From: Alphaproteobacteria bacterium UBA3439 | GTDB lineage: Bacteria; Pseudomonadota; Alphaproteobacteria; Puniceispirillales; Puniceispirillaceae | NCBI GenBank assembly: GCA_002378605.1 | Contig: DFSK01000021.1 | Location: forward strand, 5,402 to 20,071 | DNA length: 14,670 bases | Direction of reading: 5' to 3' | In this document: positions 14,456 to 14,670 of the stretch, in pieces | How positions within the stretch are numbered: the stretch's first letter is position 1 | Layout: each line of letters starts with the position of its first letter | The notes under the pieces: model-generated | Databases searched by the model: none | What the model was told of the DNA's origin: nothing | What the model saw: only the letters and a program-made list of their open reading frames with translations | Position numbers and translations under genes: made by a program

Positions 14456-14550
14456 CCCCAGAATGGCCATATAACAGGCGGCTTTGTGACAGGAACCGTT
14501 TAATCGCCACCGTTCATAATGGCCATGCCATAATGACGATTCACTAATCG

Positions 14551-14670
14551 CTATTCGACCGGCCGCCAATCGGCATGCTCGGGGTCAAAATAGAGCAGGC
14601 TGCCATCGCCAATATCGTTCCAAAGTCCGTGAATTGACATGGTTTCGCCCTCGACGGCTTCGCGGACAAA
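14551..14670 (-). CDS. Probable beta-carbonic anhydrase, C-terminal end
   Basis: The last 39 residues of a minus-strand gene entering from the right edge, ending at TAG 14551-14553. The tail reads REAVEGETMSIHGLWNDIGD followed by GSLLYFDPEHADWRPVE. The pattern of V-x-A-x-x-G-x-x-x-IHG-x-W-x-DI-x-x-G-x-L-x-x-(Y/F)DP is the usual ending of alphaproteobacterial beta-carbonic anhydrases, which interconvert CO2 and bicarbonate. The zinc ligands (Cys, His, Cys, Asp) lie outside the window. It converges with the flavoprotein gene across a 95-base gap in which I see no clear terminator. Confidence 0.7.
   Translation of the reverse strand, partial: FVREAVEGETMSIHGLWNDIGDGSLLYFDPEHADWRPVE

Noticed and set aside
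14463..14526. Two copies of ATGGCCAT (14463-14470 and 14519-14526) that could pair as a terminator
   Set aside because: The word is self-complementary, the loop would be 48 bases, and no T-tract follows.

Overview
This window looks like a chromosomal segment of an alphaproteobacterium. Base composition is close to balanced by eye. The protein set fits that group: a CcmF-CcmG-CcmH-CcmI cytochrome c maturation block, a YeeE/YedE pair next to an ETHE1/Blh-type persulfide dioxygenase, HI0933-type and renalase-like flavoproteins, and a UPF0213-type GIY-YIG protein. A marine, moderate-GC lineage such as SAR116 is possible, but that is only an impression. I see no rRNA, tRNA, CRISPR array, insertion sequence or phage gene.

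Layout. (1) 1-573, minus strand: a DUF1330 gene followed by a TauD/TfdA-type dioxygenase cut by the left edge. (2) 574-883: a 310-base divergent intergenic region with a -10-like box and a 10-base inverted repeat. (3) 884-3690, plus strand: a four-gene sulfur module of persulfide dioxygenase, two half-size YeeE/YedE membrane proteins and a GrdB-like protein with Cys-x-x-Cys. (4) 3752-8260, minus strand: ccmF-ccmG-ccmH-ccmI, tightly overlapped. (5) 8432-9367 and 9485-10483, minus strand: an AEC-family transporter and a renalase-like FAD protein. (6) 10586-12837, plus strand: a 12-codon minigene overlapping the start of an RNase H-fold (DUF429-like) protein, then a class V aminotransferase with its own promoter-like sequence. 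(7) 12870-13127, minus strand: a GIY-YIG protein. (8) 13274-14455, plus strand: an HI0933/BaiN-type flavoprotein. (9) 14551-14670, minus strand: the C-terminal end of a probable beta-carbonic anhydrase cut by the right edge.

How the genes may work together. The sulfur module reads as import of a reduced sulfur compound (YeeE/YedE pair), oxidation of glutathione persulfide to sulfite (dioxygenase), and a thiol or selenol-type reductase-like protein of unknown role. The ccm block performs haem ligation and thiol handling for periplasmic c-type cytochromes; ccmA-E are not in the window. The remaining genes appear to be independent housekeeping units.

The most interesting points are the Cys-form GrdB-like protein attached to the sulfur module, the structured leader upstream of that module, the minigene with a good ribosome binding site and a 4-base ATGA overlap with the DUF429-like gene, and a strongly strand-biased heptamer (GGCAAGC) that is frequent up to about 9.03 kb and absent after it.
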